Shown: positions 23,480 to 32,155, numbered from the stretch's first letter. The stretch is 64,000 nucleotides of DNA from Cellulomonas sp. JH27-2 (GCF_014837175.1 NZ_JACYFR010000006.1:124001-188000), one strand, 5' to 3'. The notes: generated from the sequence alone by a model not told the origin. A program made the numbers and translations.

Positions 23480-24961
23480 GTGACCACCACCACCGAGCCC
23501 GTCCGCCGGCTGCGCAGCGCGCTGTTCGTCGACTTCGACAACGTCTACCTGGGGCTGCAGCGCATCGACCCCGAGGCTGCCGAGCTGTTCGCGACCGAGC
23601 CGGGTCAGTGGCTCGACCGGCTCGAGCACGGCGTCGACGCCGACGGTGCCTTCCAGCGCCGGTTCCTGGTGCGCCTGTGCTACCTCAACCCGGCGCCGTT
23701 CTCGCGGTTCCGGCCGAACTTCCTGCGCGCGGGCTTCCGCGTGATCGACTGCCCGTCGCTGACCCAGCAGGGCAAGAGCAGCGCCGACATCTACCTGGTC
23801 CTGGACGCCGTGGACGCGCTCGGTGGCGACACGCACTTCGACGAGTTCGTCATCGCGTCCGCCGACGCCGACTTCACGCCGCTGGCCCTGCGCTGTCGAG
23901 CCGCCGACCGTCGGGTCTCCATCATCACCGCCGGCCCGGTGGCGGGCGCGTACCGGTCGGTCGCTGACACCGTCGTGACGGCCGACGAGCTCGCCGAGCT
24001 GGTCTCGCCCGAGCGCGGCGGCGACCACGGCGACGAGGCGAACGGGGCGGACGCGGACGGCACGGAGGCGGACGCGGCGCGCGCCCGCGCGTCGGCCGCG
24101 ACAGGGTCGCTCGCCTCGGCGGGGGCGGATGCTGCGCCCGCGGCTCAGCAGCGGACGGCCGGAGGTCGTCGCGCGACCAAGGCGGCGGGCGCGACGTCGA
24201 CCGCCGCGGTCAAGGGAGCGCCGAAGGCGGACGTGGCCCCGGCGAAGGAGAGGACCGCCGACGCCAAGGGGGCGGCCGCGCCGCGGGCCCGCGCCGCCCG
24301 CGCCAAGGCCCAGCCCACCCCGAAGGCGTCCAAGGCCCGGCAGATGGTCCTGCAGCGGGTGCAGACGTCGGTGCGCCCGCTGCACGCGTCGACCGTCGCC
24401 CAGGTCGCGCAGGCGGCGGACGACCAGCTGACGTCGAGCTCGTGGGACGGAGCGGGCAGCTTTCTTTCCTGGCTGGCGCGGGAGGTGCCCGAGGCTGCGT
24501 CCGCGACCAAGCCCGCACCCGGCTGGGTGTGGGACCCCACCCGGTTCGGGGAGGCCGACCTGCCCAAGCCCGGTGGTCAGGTCGACTCGGCCGTGATCTC
24601 GCGCCAGGTCGTCGCCGTCACGGATACCCCCGGCCTCACCACCGCGCAGTACGGCACCGTGCTGCGCGAGCTCGCGGCCGACGTCGCCCGCCAGCCGTTC
24701 GACCGCGCCGCGACCTCCCGGCGGGTCCGTGAAGCGTGCCAGGCCGCCGGGACGCCGGTGGGTCGCGCTTCGGTGAACGTCGTCCTCGGCGGCATCGCGT
24801 TCGCGGGCCTGGACCTGTCGTCGGCGCCCACGGCCGAGCAGTGCGCCAAGGCGTGGGCCGACAACGTCATCGGGCTGTGCCGCGGCGCGCGGATGGAGCT
24901 GTCGCACCAGGACGAGGCCGCGATCCGCGCCTGGGTGGGCGGCGGGCTGATCGACGGCTGA
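23480..24961 (+). CDS. NYN-domain (PIN-like) putative ribonuclease with C-terminal LOTUS/OST-HTH-like region
   Basis: 493 residues. The N-terminal ~165 residues are a NYN domain: LFVDFDNVYLGLQ, GKSSADIYLVLDAVDAL and FVIASADADFTPLA supply the conserved acidic residues of the PIN-like nuclease centre. A long Ala/Lys/Arg linker (about 170-285) leads to a C-terminal part containing KARQMVLQRVQTSVRPLHAS and a second helical unit starting TTAQYGTVLRELAAD, reminiscent of OST-HTH/LOTUS RNA-binding modules. RNA cleavage is a family inference; the target is unknown. GTG 23480 was chosen because CACGAT lies six bases before it. It converges on the YbjN pair with a 9-base gap. Confidence 0.78.
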   Translation: MTTTTEPVRRLRSALFVDFDNVYLGLQRIDPEAAELFATEPGQWLDRLEHGVDADGAFQRRFLVRLCYLNPAPFSRFRPNFLRAGFRVIDCPSLTQQGKSSADIYLVLDAVDALGGDTHFDEFVIASADADFTPLALRCRAADRRVSIITAGPVAGAYRSVADTVVTADELAELVSPERGGDHGDEANGADADGTEADAARARASAATGSLASAGADAAPAAQQRTAGGRRATKAAGATSTAAVKGAPKADVAPAKERTADAKGAAAPRARAARAKAQPTPKASKARQMVLQRVQTSVRPLHASTVAQVAQAADDQLTSSSWDGAGSFLSWLAREVPEAASATKPAPGWVWDPTRFGEADLPKPGGQVDSAVISRQVVAVTDTPGLTTAQYGTVLRELAADVARQPFDRAATSRRVREACQAAGTPVGRASVNVVLGGIAFAGLDLSSAPTAEQCAKAWADNVIGLCRGARMELSHQDEAAIRAWVGGGLIDG

Positions 24962-24970
24962 CCGCGCGCG

Positions 24971-25492
24971 TCAGTTGTCCGGCACGTCCGGGGGCAGCGC
25001 GTCGTCGCCCGGCATGAGGGCGTCCATGGACGTGAACAGCTGCACGCCGGTCCCCAGCCCGCAGGCCAGCACCTGCGCGAGCTGGTGGTCGCTCGCGCCG
25101 GGCTCGAAGTCGGCGGACACCTCGGAGTACAGGGCGAGCATGCCCTCCTCCTCGCGGACGTACGCCTTGGGCCAGATGCGCTCGCGGTTCCAGTCGTTGA
25201 GGGCCAGCGAGACGGCACCGCGCTGCTCGAGCGGCAGCGACCGGTTCCACCGCCCGCGCACCTGGACGATCTCGTCGGCCTCGCCGAGCAGCAGGAACCA
25301 GAACCGGTTCCCGTCCCACGTGCCTGTCAGGTCGCCGTCGTCGTCCACCACGAACCGGTAGTCGCGCTCGAGCAGGTACTCGCCGATCCGGTCCCGCGTG
25401 ACCGAGCGCACGGGGTCGTCGTCGTCGGGCACGGATTTGGCCGGCTTGGGCAGGCCGCCCAGGACGCGCAGCAGCCACCCGGGCCCGCTCAC
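24971..25492 (-). CDS. YbjN domain protein (first of three paralogues)
   Basis: 173 residues. The YbjN fold resembles type III secretion chaperones and members are thought to act in protein-protein contacts; no activity is established. Signature blocks: LERDYRFVVDDDGDLTGTWD, FWFLLLGEADEIVQVRGRW, and LNDWNRERIWPKAYVREEEG. The GTG start overlaps the stop of the neighbouring paralogue (GTGA), so both are made from one message. It is the most divergent of the three copies, with an Asp/Pro-rich tail. Confidence 0.82.
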   Translation of the reverse strand: MSGPGWLLRVLGGLPKPAKSVPDDDDPVRSVTRDRIGEYLLERDYRFVVDDDGDLTGTWDGNRFWFLLLGEADEIVQVRGRWNRSLPLEQRGAVSLALNDWNRERIWPKAYVREEEGMLALYSEVSADFEPGASDHQLAQVLACGLGTGVQLFTSMDALMPGDDALPPDVPDN

Positions 25493-26079
25493 GGGGCCGC
25501 TCCCGCGGGGTCGGGGTACCGCTCGTCGAGCGCGTCGAAGAACATGCTGCCCGTGGACAGGCCGCAGTAGAGCATCTGGCTCAGCTGCGCGTCGTTCGCG
25601 CCGTGCTCCAGGTCGGTCGCCACCTCGGACACCACGTGGACGCGCCCGTTGTCGCGCACCCGCACATATGCCTTGGGCCAGATGCGGTCCGCGTTCCACT
25701 CGTTGCAGATGTCCAGCACCTCCTCGAGGCGCTCGATCGCGATCTCCCGGTGCCACTGGCCGCGGATCTGCAAGATCTCCGACTTCTCCCCGAAAAGGAA
25801 GAAGTAGAAGAGCCGACCTCGCCACAGCCCGCCCAGGTCCCCGTCGTTGTCGACGAAGTAGCTGAACTGGTTGTCGGTCATCCAGGACGCGATGCGGGCG
25901 GGCGTGACCGGTGCCGGGTTGTCGGCGGCTTCCTCCGCGACGCCCAGCTCCTTGGCGAGCAGCTCGGCGACCTTGTCGTGCAGGTCGGCGTCGCTCGGCT
26001 CCGGCTGGACGGCGGCGGGCGCGGGCGCAGGCCTGCCCCGTCGCCACCACCGCCGCGAGCGGTCCTGGTTCGAGGCCAT
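25489..26079 (-). CDS. YbjN domain protein (second of three paralogues)
   Basis: 196 residues. A basic N-terminus (RSRRWWRRGRP) and a Pro/Ala linker precede the YbjN domain: NQFSYFVDNDGDLGGLW, RLFYFFLFGEKSEILQIRGQ, ICNEWNADRIWPKAYVRVRD, and DALDERYPDP at the end. The strongest shared motif with the other copies is W-N-x-(D/E)-RIWPK. The ATG is six bases after TAGTCT on the minus strand, a leaderless arrangement. It leads a two-gene operon with the preceding paralogue and diverges from the third copy. Confidence 0.83.
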   Translation of the reverse strand: MASNQDRSRRWWRRGRPAPAPAAVQPEPSDADLHDKVAELLAKELGVAEEAADNPAPVTPARIASWMTDNQFSYFVDNDGDLGGLWRGRLFYFFLFGEKSEILQIRGQWHREIAIERLEEVLDICNEWNADRIWPKAYVRVRDNGRVHVVSEVATDLEHGANDAQLSQMLYCGLSTGSMFFDALDERYPDPAGAAP

Positions 26080-26091
26080 GCGCCGAGACTA
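26080..26091 (-). promoter_or_regulatory. Leaderless -10 element of the YbjN pair
   Basis: Minus-strand TAGTCT (26086-26091) followed by six bases and the ATG at 26079. Confidence 0.55.
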
Positions 26092-26207
26092 CCCGCCGCG
26101 TCCGACACGAGCGTGGGTGCGTCCGGTGCGAGACGGGTGCGCCGACGGCGCGCCGCGCGGTTAGGGTCAGGGGGCACGGACGACGACGACCCGAACGGTG
26201 ACCCGAC

Positions 26208-26741
26208 ATGAGCAACTTCGACCCCGCAGCCCTGCCCGCGGCGGCCTTCGAGCCCCTGAACGAGCCCGCAGGGCCGATGGCCGATCTCCCGCAGGTCAGC
26301 CGGGAGCGCATCGCGGCGATCCTCGACGCGCGGGGCTACAAGTACGGCATCGACGCGGACGGCGACCTCGGCGGCCGCTGGGACGACCACGTCTTCTTCT
26401 TCCTGCTGCTCGGCAAGGACTCGGAGTACCTGCAGGTGCGCGGCCGCTGGGCCCGGACGGTCCCCACCGACGAGCTCGGGCAGGTCTTGGTGCTCGTCAA
26501 CGAGTGGAACGCCGACCGCATCTGGCCCAAGGTCTACGCGCGCCTCGAGAACGACGCGGTGGCCGTCTACACCGAGCACTCGGTCGACTACGAGCCCGGG
26601 CTGACCGACCGCCAGCTCGACCAGCACCTGGGCTGCGCAATCTCGACGTCCCTCGCGTTCTTCGGCGCTCTCGACGAGCGCTACCCGGAGGCCGTCGCGG
26701 AGTCCAAGGCCGAGATCGCCCGGATGTCAGCCGAGCAGTAG
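26208..26741 (+). CDS. YbjN domain protein (third of three paralogues)
   Basis: 177 residues. Same fold markers as its neighbours: ARGYKYGIDADGDLGGRWDD, VFFFLLLGKDSEYLQVRGRW, VNEWNADRIWPKVYARLEND and GALDERYPEA. It is closest to the second copy, including the shared LDERYP end. TAGGGT at 26162-26167 is a -10 candidate giving a leader of about 33 bases. Its TAG stop shares one base with the GTG of the LigB-like gene, so it is coupled to the miaA-dapF operon. Separation onto the opposite strand from the other two copies suggests independent expression. Confidence 0.83.
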   Translation: MSNFDPAALPAAAFEPLNEPAGPMADLPQVSRERIAAILDARGYKYGIDADGDLGGRWDDHVFFFLLLGKDSEYLQVRGRWARTVPTDELGQVLVLVNEWNADRIWPKVYARLENDAVAVYTEHSVDYEPGLTDRQLDQHLGCAISTSLAFFGALDERYPEAVAESKAEIARMSAEQ

Positions 26742-27517
26742 TGCTGGTCGCTGCCGCTCTCGTCCCGGACACCGCGCTGCTCGTACCGGGCGCCGGTGGA
26801 CGGGCTGATGCCGGCGCCGGTCTGCGTACCGCCGCGCTCGCGGTGGTCGGTGCGGCCCTCGACCGGCTCCGGACGGCCGACGACGTGTCCGACGGCACGG
26901 TCGTCGTCGTCGCGCCCGGGCGCCGGACCCGCGAGCTCACGGGGACGGTCGTCGGCTCGCTGCAGGCAGCGGGGGTGCCCGACGACCTGCTGGGCTGGCC
27001 CGCGCCGACGTTCCAGGCGCTCGACGGCCCCCCCACGCAGGAGGCTGTCGGTGTGTCCGCGGCCGTCGCGCTGCACCTGCTCGCGCGGGCGGGGTGGAGA
27101 TCGCCGCTGCGGGTCGTCGAGGTCGACGACGGTCCAGCAGACGACGACGCAGGCGACGCCGACGTCGCCGACCTCACGGCGCGGGGGGCGGCGCTCGTCG
27201 CCGACCGGCCCACGGTGCTCGTCGTCGTCGGGTCCGGCAGCGGCAGGCACGGCCCGGACGCGCCGCTGGCCGACGACCCGGACGCGCCCGCGTACGACGC
27301 CGACGTGCTGGCCGAGCTCGGGTCCGGGACGCCCGACGCGCTCGATCGTCTGCGCGCGCTCGACCCCGCACGGGCCCGCGCGCTCGCGGTGACGGGCCGG
27401 GCTCCGTGGCAGGTGCTCGTCGGTGCCGTCGGCGCCCGGTCCGTGACCGCGCACCTGGAGACCGCCGAGGTCGCCGCCGGGGCCCAGCACGCGGCGCTGC
27501 GGTGGGTGATCGCATGA
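26741..27517 (+). CDS. LigB-like (class III extradiol dioxygenase-fold) conserved actinobacterial protein
   Basis: 258 residues, Ala/Val/Asp-rich. Its location directly before miaA matches the conserved alanine-rich protein next to miaA in mycobacteria, which is placed in the class III extradiol dioxygenase-like group. The N-terminal LVAAALVPDTALLVPGAGG resembles the LigB opening, where a Pro-His metal motif is usual, but here the His is replaced (PDTA), so iron-dependent dioxygenase activity is doubtful. Other blocks are PTVLVVVGSGSGRHG and RALAVTGRAPWQVLVGAVG. No function can be assigned. It starts at the GTG overlapping the stop of the third YbjN gene and its stop overlaps the miaA ATG. 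Confidence 0.75.
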   Translation: MLVAAALVPDTALLVPGAGGRADAGAGLRTAALAVVGAALDRLRTADDVSDGTVVVVAPGRRTRELTGTVVGSLQAAGVPDDLLGWPAPTFQALDGPPTQEAVGVSAAVALHLLARAGWRSPLRVVEVDDGPADDDAGDADVADLTARGAALVADRPTVLVVVGSGSGRHGPDAPLADDPDAPAYDADVLAELGSGTPDALDRLRALDPARARALAVTGRAPWQVLVGAVGARSVTAHLETAEVAAGAQHAALRWVIA

Positions 27518-28470
27518 GCCTCGTCGTCGCGCTCGTGGGGCCCACGGCGACCGGGAAGTCGGACCTCGGCCTCGCGCTCGCGCACGCGCTGGGTGGTGAG
27601 GTCGTCAACACCGACGCCATGCAGCTGTACCGCGGCATGGACATCGGCACGGCCAAGCTGCCCGTCGGCGAGCGGGAGGGCGTCACACACCACCTGCTCG
27701 ACGTGCTGGACCCGCACGAGGACGCCTCCGTCGCCGACTACCAGGCGCTGGCCCGCGCTGCGCTGCGCGACATCGACGGACGGGGTGCGCGCGCCGTGGC
27801 CGTCGGTGGTTCGGGGCTCTACGTCCGGGCGCTGCTCGACCACATGGAGTTCCCGGGCACCGACGCGGACGTCCGCGCGGCGCTCGAGGCGCGCGTCGAG
27901 GCCGAGGGGGCGCGGGCGCTGCACGCGGAGCTCGCGCGGCTGGACCCGGTCGCCGCGGCGGGGATAGGGCCGCGCAACGCGCGCCGGACCGTGCGCGCCC
28001 TCGAGGTCATCCAGCTCACGGGCCGGCCGTACTCGGCGTCGCTGCCGCAGCACGTGTACGAGGTGCCCGCCGTCCAGATCGGGCTCGACTGCGACCGGGC
28101 GACGCTCGACGCGCGGATCGAGCAACGTGTCGAGCGCATGTGGGAGGCCGGCCTCGTCGCGGAGGTGGAGCGCCTGATGGCAGCCGGTCTCGGGCGGACC
28201 GCGTCGCGTGCAGTCGGCTACGCCGAGGTCATCGCGATGCTGGACGGCACCTTGACGGCGCAGGAGGCGCGCGCGGCGACGGCGGCGGGCACGCGCCGGC
28301 TGGCCCGCAAGCAGATGGGCTGGTTCGGTCGTGACCCGCGCGTGCACTGGCTCGACGCGCAGGACCCGGAGGTGGTGGGGCGGGCGCTGGAGCTCGTCGC
28401 CCGGGCCGACGACGGGACGCTGGGGCTCGCCACCGACGACCCCGCGCCGCGCCGTACCCTGGGGTCATGA
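27514..28470 (+). CDS. miaA: tRNA dimethylallyltransferase MiaA
   Basis: 318 residues. It transfers dimethylallyl to N6 of A37 in tRNAs reading UNN codons, the substrate later used by MiaB. Seen: P-loop GPTATGKSDLG, VNTDAMQLYRGMDIGTAK, GGSGLYVRALLDH, GPRNARRTVRALEVIQLTG and RRLARKQMGWFGRDPRV. The ATG overlaps the stop of the LigB-like gene and the stop overlaps the dapF ATG (ATGA), a tight operon. Confidence 0.95.
   Translation: MSLVVALVGPTATGKSDLGLALAHALGGEVVNTDAMQLYRGMDIGTAKLPVGEREGVTHHLLDVLDPHEDASVADYQALARAALRDIDGRGARAVAVGGSGLYVRALLDHMEFPGTDADVRAALEARVEAEGARALHAELARLDPVAAAGIGPRNARRTVRALEVIQLTGRPYSASLPQHVYEVPAVQIGLDCDRATLDARIEQRVERMWEAGLVAEVERLMAAGLGRTASRAVGYAEVIAMLDGTLTAQEARAATAAGTRRLARKQMGWFGRDPRVHWLDAQDPEVVGRALELVARADDGTLGLATDDPAPRRTLGS
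28455..28466 (+). promoter_or_regulatory. Internal leaderless -10 element of dapF
   Basis: TACCCT (28455-28460) inside the 3' end of miaA is exactly six bases before the dapF ATG at 28467, so dapF can be transcribed on its own as well as from the operon. Confidence 0.55.
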
Positions 28471-29444
28471 CCGCCGCCACCACCGCGACGCTGCCCGACG
28501 CGACCGTGCCGGACGTCAGCACGCTCGCCGTCACCAAGGGCCACGGCACGCAGAACGACTTCGTCCTGCTCGACGACCGCGACGCGACGCTCGACCTGAC
28601 CGCGGACCTCGTGCGCCGGCTTGCGGACCGACGCGCCGGACTCGGCGGTGACGGCGTCGTCCGGGTGGTCGCGACGGCCGCGCTGCCCGAGGGCGCCGGG
28701 ATCCTCGTCGCCGAGCCCGCCGCCCGCTGGTTCATGGACTACCGCAACGGCGACGGCTCGGTCGCGGAGATGTGCGGCAACGGGGTACGCGTGTTCGCGG
28801 CCTACCTCGTCGACCTCGGGCTCTGGGACGGCACCGGCGAGCTGGCGATCGGCACGCGTGCCGGGGTGCGTCGCGTACGCCGGGTCCCGGCCGTCGACGG
28901 GGACGGCGACGAGCCGTGGTACGCGGTCGACATGGGTGTGTGGTCGCTGCCCGGCGGTCCTGCGGCCGTCGAGGCGGGGTTCGACGCCGAGGTCCACGTC
29001 CACGGGCTCGACGTGGTGCGGCCCGCGCTGAGCGTGGACGTCGGCAACCCGCACAGCGTGCTGGTCGTCGGCGACGACGAGCTCGAGGCGGCGGACCTGA
29101 CGCGTGCGCCCGTCGTGAGCCCGACACCGCCCGCCGGCACCAACGTCGAGCTCGTCGTCCCGCTCGGCGAGTCCGAGGCGGGTGGCGTGTCCGTGGGGCG
29201 GATCCGGATGCGCGTGCACGAGCGCGGGGTGGGGGAGACCCGCTCGTGCGGCACGGGTGCGGTCGCGGCCGCGATGGCCGTGCGGACGTGGGCCGGTGCG
29301 GGTGCGCCCGACGTCTGGCTCGTCGACGTCCCGGGGGGCACGGTCCGCGTGTCCGCGCTGGCCGACGGCCACGCCGAGCTCGCCGGTCCGGCCGTGCTCG
29401 TCGCCGGCGCGCAGGTGGACCTGCGGGCCATCGGCATGCGGTGA
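28467..29444 (+). CDS. dapF: Diaminopimelate epimerase
   Basis: 325 residues. It interconverts LL- and meso-diaminopimelate on the way to lysine. The two catalytic cysteines are present: MCGNGVRVFAAYL and TRSCGTGAVAAA. The substrate blocks TKGHGTQNDFVLLDD and SVDVGNPHSVLVV are also present. In organisms with ornithine cross-links this gene serves lysine synthesis rather than the wall. The start overlaps the miaA stop. Confidence 0.95.
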   Translation: MTAATTATLPDATVPDVSTLAVTKGHGTQNDFVLLDDRDATLDLTADLVRRLADRRAGLGGDGVVRVVATAALPEGAGILVAEPAARWFMDYRNGDGSVAEMCGNGVRVFAAYLVDLGLWDGTGELAIGTRAGVRRVRRVPAVDGDGDEPWYAVDMGVWSLPGGPAAVEAGFDAEVHVHGLDVVRPALSVDVGNPHSVLVVGDDELEAADLTRAPVVSPTPPAGTNVELVVPLGESEAGGVSVGRIRMRVHERGVGETRSCGTGAVAAAMAVRTWAGAGAPDVWLVDVPGGTVRVSALADGHAELAGPAVLVAGAQVDLRAIGMR

Positions 29445-29797
29445 CGGACCAGGTCGTGTTCGGCGAGGTCCGGCTCGGGCCGGACGAGCTCGGTGTCCCG
29501 TTGGGGTCCGCGGCCACGCTGGTCCAGTTCTCGAGCACCTTCTGCCAGCCCTGCCGGATGACCCGGCTGGTGCTGGAGCGCGCGGCCTCGACCGCGGCCG
29601 ACGTCGCGTACGTCGACCTGGACGTCGCGGACCACCTGGCTCTCGGCGAACGGCTGGACGTCACGGTGACGCCGACCGTGCTGGTGCTCGACGCGGCGGG
29701 CGTCGTCCGTCACCGCGCCACGGGGACGCCGCGCCTCGCGCAGGTCCGGGCCGCGCTGGACGCGGCGGCCGACAGGGCCGGAGAAGCTCGCGCCTGA
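29441..29797 (+). CDS. Thioredoxin-like protein
   Basis: 118 residues. Seen: TLVQFSSTFCQPCRMTRLVL with the redox motif CQPC, VAYVDLDVADHLAL, and the cis-proline segment VTVTPTVLVLDAAG. The thioredoxin fold is clear, but the active-site pair (QP) differs from classical WCGPC, so substrates may differ. The GTG overlaps the dapF stop by four bases. It converges on the methyltransferase gene with seven bases between the stops. Confidence 0.85.
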   Translation: MTDQVVFGEVRLGPDELGVPLGSAATLVQFSSTFCQPCRMTRLVLERAASTAADVAYVDLDVADHLALGERLDVTVTPTVLVLDAAGVVRHRATGTPRLAQVRAALDAAADRAGEARA

Positions 29798-29804
29798 GCG
29801 CTCG

Positions 29805-30407
29805 TCAGCGCTGGTCGACGCGCAGGACGCGGAAGCCGCGCGAGCTCGCGACCCGCTCGACCGGCACGGCCAGCTCGGCCGCGATCCACCGTTGCAAGGA
29901 GTCCGCGCCCAGGTTCTTGCCGACCACCAGGTAGGCGCACCCGCCGGGTGCCAGGCGCGGCAACCAGCGCAGCAGCAGGGCGTGCAGCGCCTCCTTGCCC
30001 ACGCGGACCGGTGGGTTGGACCAGATCGCGGCGAACCGCACGTCGTTCGGGACGTGGTCGGGTTGGACCGCGCTCACGTTGTCGAGGCCGAGCGCGGCGG
30101 CGTTGCGACGCGTGAGGTCGAGCGCGCGCTCGTTGACGTCGACCGCCCATACCCGGGCGTGCGGAGCCTGCAGCGCCATCGTGAGCGCCATCGGGCCCCA
30201 GCCGCAGCCGAGGTCCAGCAGGTCGCCCGCCGGCGGCGGTGGGACCTCCTCGAGGAGCACGGCCGTCGCGTGGTCGAGGTGCGCGGCCGAGAAGACCCCC
30301 GCCGCGGTCTCGACGGTGACCGCCCGGCCCGCCAGCTCGACGTCGATGCTGCGGCGCTCGTCGGCCGATGCCGGCTGGGCCGTGAAGTAGTGGTCGTGCG
30401 CCGTCAT
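29805..30407 (-). CDS. RsmC-like class I SAM-dependent methyltransferase
   Basis: 200 residues. Seen: LLDLGCGWGPMALTMAL (SAM-binding motif I), VWAVDVNERALDLTRRNAAA, and the N-methyltransferase motif IWSNPPVRVGKEAL (NPP). This is the single-domain form of the 16S rRNA guanine-N2 methyltransferase RsmC family (MTS domain), lacking the N-terminal duplicate domain. The rRNA target is inferred from the family; other RNA or DNA guanines are possible. The ATG lies six bases after TAGGGT on the minus strand. Confidence 0.83.
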   Translation of the reverse strand: MTAHDHYFTAQPASADERRSIDVELAGRAVTVETAAGVFSAAHLDHATAVLLEEVPPPPAGDLLDLGCGWGPMALTMALQAPHARVWAVDVNERALDLTRRNAAALGLDNVSAVQPDHVPNDVRFAAIWSNPPVRVGKEALHALLLRWLPRLAPGGCAYLVVGKNLGADSLQRWIAAELAVPVERVASSRGFRVLRVDQR

Positions 30408-30419
30408 GCGGCGACCCTA
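30408..30419 (-). promoter_or_regulatory. Leaderless -10 element of the RsmC-like gene
   Basis: Minus-strand TAGGGT (30414-30419), six bases before the ATG at 30407. Confidence 0.55.
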
Positions 30420-30420
30420 T

Positions 30421-30466
30421 CCGGCGGTCGCGGCGCGACGGATCCGGCGGTCGCCGCGCGACGGAT
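30421..30466. repeat. Tandem 23-bp duplication
   Basis: Two adjacent 23-base units (30421-30443 and 30444-30466), beginning CCGGCGGTCG, differ at one base. They lie just upstream of the -10 of the RsmC-like gene and before hflX. The remaining intergenic bases to 30631 hold no gene I can support. Confidence 0.85.
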
Positions 30467-30631
30467 CCGGGGGACGTGGGCGCGCGGGTGCACGCCGACG
30501 TGCTCGGCCCGCAGCGAAATGGCTTTCCCCGCTCGCACGTGCGTGCGACCCTGGAGGCGTCGCCGGCGCGTCGTCGGCGCATCGCAGCCCGGGCGCACTG
30601 CTCGACCAGCAGCCCCGACGAGAGGAAACGC

Positions 30632-32155
30632 GTGACCGACCCGAAGCCCATCGTCAGCGAGCCGCAGGACGCGCCCGCGTCCCGCACGCCGCAGGAGGTG
30701 GCCGACGACGTCGTCGCGCGTGTGCTGGCGCGTGCCGGCACAGCCGTCCAGGCCGGCGGCACGGTCCACTCCTCCTACGACGGCGCGCAGCTCGACCTCG
30801 AGGAGCGCACGTCGTTGCGCCGCGTGCGCGGACTGTCCACCGAGCTCGAGGACGTCACCGAGGTCGAGTACCGCCAGCTGCGGCTCGAGAAGGTCGTCCT
30901 CGTGGGCCTGTGGGGCGCCGGCACCGTGTACGACGCCGAGGTGTCGCTGCGTGAGCTGGCCGCCCTCGCCGAGACGGCGGGATCGCAGGTCCTGGACGGG
31001 ATGCTGCAGCGCCGGCGCTCGCCCGACCCCGGGACGTACCTCGGTTCCGGCAAGGCGGCCGAGCTCGCGAGCGTCGTGGCAGCCGTGGGTGCCGACACCG
31101 TCGTCGTCGACGGCGAGCTCGCCCCGTCCCAGCGCCGCGCGCTGGAGGACATCGTGCGCGTCAAGGTCGTCGACCGCACCGCCCTGATCCTCGACATCTT
31201 CGCCCAGCACGCCAAGTCCCGGGAGGGCAAGGCGCAGGTCGAGCTCGCGCAGCTCGAGTACCTGCTGCCGCGCCTGCGCGGGTGGGGCGAGTCGATGTCC
31301 CGCCAGGCCGGTGGCCAGGTCGGAGGCGCCGGGGCCGGCATGGGTTCGCGCGGACCCGGTGAGACGAAGATCGAGCTCGACCGCCGTCGCATCCGCAACC
31401 GCATGGCCAAGCTGCGGCGCGAGATCGCCGCCATGGAGCCGGCGCGCATCGCCAAGCGGTCGTCGCGCAAGAAGAACGCGATCCCGTCGGTAGCGATCGC
31501 GGGGTACACCAACGCCGGCAAGTCGTCGCTGCTCAACCGGCTCACGAACGCCGGGGTGCTCGTCGAGAACGCGCTGTTCGCCACGCTCGACCCGACGGTC
31601 CGGCGCGCCGAGACCACCGACGGACGCGTGTACACGCTCGCGGACACGGTCGGCTTCGTACGCGCGCTGCCGCACCAGCTCGTCGAGGCGTTCCGGTCGA
31701 CGCTCGAGGAGGTCGCGGACGCGGACCTGCTGCTGCACGTCGTCGATGCCTCGCACCCCGACCCCGAGGGGCAGATCGCGGCCGTCCGGCACGTGTTCGC
31801 CGACATCCCGGGGGCCATGGACGTCCCCGAGATCATCGTCCTGAACAAGGCCGACCTGGCGGCGCCCGAGGTCATCGCCCGGCTGCGCTCGCGCGAGGTG
31901 CACTCGATCGTCGTCTCCGCGCACAGCGGCGAGGGGATCGCGGAGCTGCAGGACCTGATCGCCGACCAGCTGCCGCGCCCTGGCGTGCTCGTCGACGTCG
32001 TCGTGCCCTACGGGCGCGGGGACCTGGTGAGCCGCGTGCACCTGCACGGCGACATCGAGCTCGAGGAGCACATCGGTGAGGGCACGCGGCTGCGCGCCCG
32101 GGTCGACGAGGCCCTGGCCGTCGAGCTCGCGGACGTCGCTGTCGCGGCGCTCTGA
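30632..32155 (+). CDS. hflX: GTPase HflX
   Basis: 507 residues. Ribosome-associated GTPase that splits stalled or heat-damaged 70S ribosomes; in mycobacteria it is linked to macrolide response and hibernation. The N-terminal HflX domain has GTYLGSGKAAELA and VVVDGELAPSQRRALED; a Gly-rich joint and GPGETKIELDRRRIRNRM follow; the G domain has GYTNAGKSS (G1), LFATLDPTVRR (G2), DTVGFVRALPH (G3) and VLNKADL (G4). An N-terminal extension of about 60 residues is seen. The GTG start follows GAGAGGA. dinG follows after 100 bases. Confidence 0.93.
   Translation: MTDPKPIVSEPQDAPASRTPQEVADDVVARVLARAGTAVQAGGTVHSSYDGAQLDLEERTSLRRVRGLSTELEDVTEVEYRQLRLEKVVLVGLWGAGTVYDAEVSLRELAALAETAGSQVLDGMLQRRRSPDPGTYLGSGKAAELASVVAAVGADTVVVDGELAPSQRRALEDIVRVKVVDRTALILDIFAQHAKSREGKAQVELAQLEYLLPRLRGWGESMSRQAGGQVGGAGAGMGSRGPGETKIELDRRRIRNRMAKLRREIAAMEPARIAKRSSRKKNAIPSVAIAGYTNAGKSSLLNRLTNAGVLVENALFATLDPTVRRAETTDGRVYTLADTVGFVRALPHQLVEAFRSTLEEVADADLLLHVVDASHPDPEGQIAAVRHVFADIPGAMDVPEIIVLNKADLAAPEVIARLRSREVHSIVVSAHSGEGIAELQDLIADQLPRPGVLVDVVVPYGRGDLVSRVHLHGDIELEEHIGEGTRLRARVDEALAVELADVAVAAL

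Noticed and set aside
21731..24907. Minus-strand frame of about 1,050 codons opposite miaB and the NYN gene
   Set aside because: Shadow of two well-supported genes; composition dominated by Arg, Gly, His and Val and no family match.
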